The notes beneath the pieces are model-generated. The model searched no databases. It worked only from the letters and a program-made list of their open reading frames with translations, and had not been told where the DNA came from. Both the position numbers and the translations under genes were made by a program. A stretch of 33,338 nucleotides of DNA from AP-16 sp036395835 (GTDB lineage Bacteria; Pseudomonadota; Alphaproteobacteria; Rhizobiales; Xanthobacteraceae). The stretch covers positions 1 to 33,338 of the forward strand of contig DASWCW010000138.1 in NCBI GenBank assembly GCA_036395835.1, in the 5' to 3' direction. This document shows, one piece after another, positions 33,215 to 33,338 of the stretch; position 1 is the stretch's first letter, and each line of letters starts with the position of its first letter.

Positions 33215-33338
33215 TCACTGAGTCTTCTTACGTGGATCGTCAGCGGGGTTGATGTAGTCGATGGCTCCCGGCCCGGTGAACTGAACCTGGATGATCGCCT
33301 CTTCGTTCCCTGTCCAAGCGTAATGTGCGTGTTTTGCC
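33215..33338 (-). CDS. Cupin-domain protein, C-terminal part (cut by the window edge)
   Basis: Only the last 40 residues are present: AKHAHYAWTGNEEAIIQVQF, then TGPGAIDYINPADDPRKKTQ and a TGA stop at 33215-33217. The histidine pair with YAW and the EEAIIQVQFTGPG strand match the end of a cupin barrel in small proteins that often bind a metal through histidines. The rest lies beyond the right edge, so function, length and start cannot be judged. Confidence 0.75.
   Translation of the reverse strand, partial: AKHAHYAWTGNEEAIIQVQFTGPGAIDYINPADDPRKKTQ

Overview
This is high-GC DNA from an alphaproteobacterium of the order Rhizobiales, most like the Bradyrhizobium/Rhodopseudomonas/Xanthobacteraceae group. 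The reasons are a CtrA, SciP and ChpT cell-cycle set, a single che cluster beside ctrA, a PmtA-type lipid methyltransferase, an EipA (DUF1134) homologue, many small proteins typical of these soil bacteria, and promoter-like sequences matching the alphaproteobacterial EcfG consensus. I found no insertion sequence, prophage, rRNA or CRISPR array. Family assignments rest on recognising motifs by eye; no database search was run.

Layout. 1-2700 holds small proteins, a CAT-anticodon tRNA-Met, a phasin and a short palindromic repeat. 2700-7900 holds pmtA-mnmA, sciP behind a CtrA-like box, a small membrane protein behind an EcfG-like promoter, an ECF sigma/anti-sigma pair, and fliJ without fliI. 7840-16700 is the regulatory core: ctrA with a complex upstream region, then on the opposite strand chpT-cheA-cheW-cheY-cheB-cheR, then cysQ diverging from chpT. 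16800-21300 holds eipA, a coiled-coil membrane protein, cysG behind a translationally coupled 19-codon ORF, and a dienelactone hydrolase. 21400-33338 is accessory: a lipoprotein, very small membrane proteins (27 and 57 residues), a NepR-like protein, zinc-ribbon and psiF-type small proteins, a three-PAS hybrid histidine kinase, a small paralogous gene family with a decayed third copy, a luciferase-like oxidoreductase, and the C-terminal end of a cupin protein at the right edge.

How the genes may work together. ChpT passes phosphate to CtrA, SciP restrains CtrA-dependent promoters, and eipA is a known CtrA target in Brucella, so motility, chemotaxis, envelope and cell-cycle functions are grouped here. 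A second layer is suggested by three matches to GGAAC-N16/17-CGTT, each pointing at a small gene; one of these encodes the NepR-like protein, which suggests feedback on the general stress response. The most unusual items are the NepR-like gene with its promoter, the decaying small-gene family, two sets of tandem 22-23 bp repeats in intergenic DNA, and the large inverted repeat upstream of ctrA.
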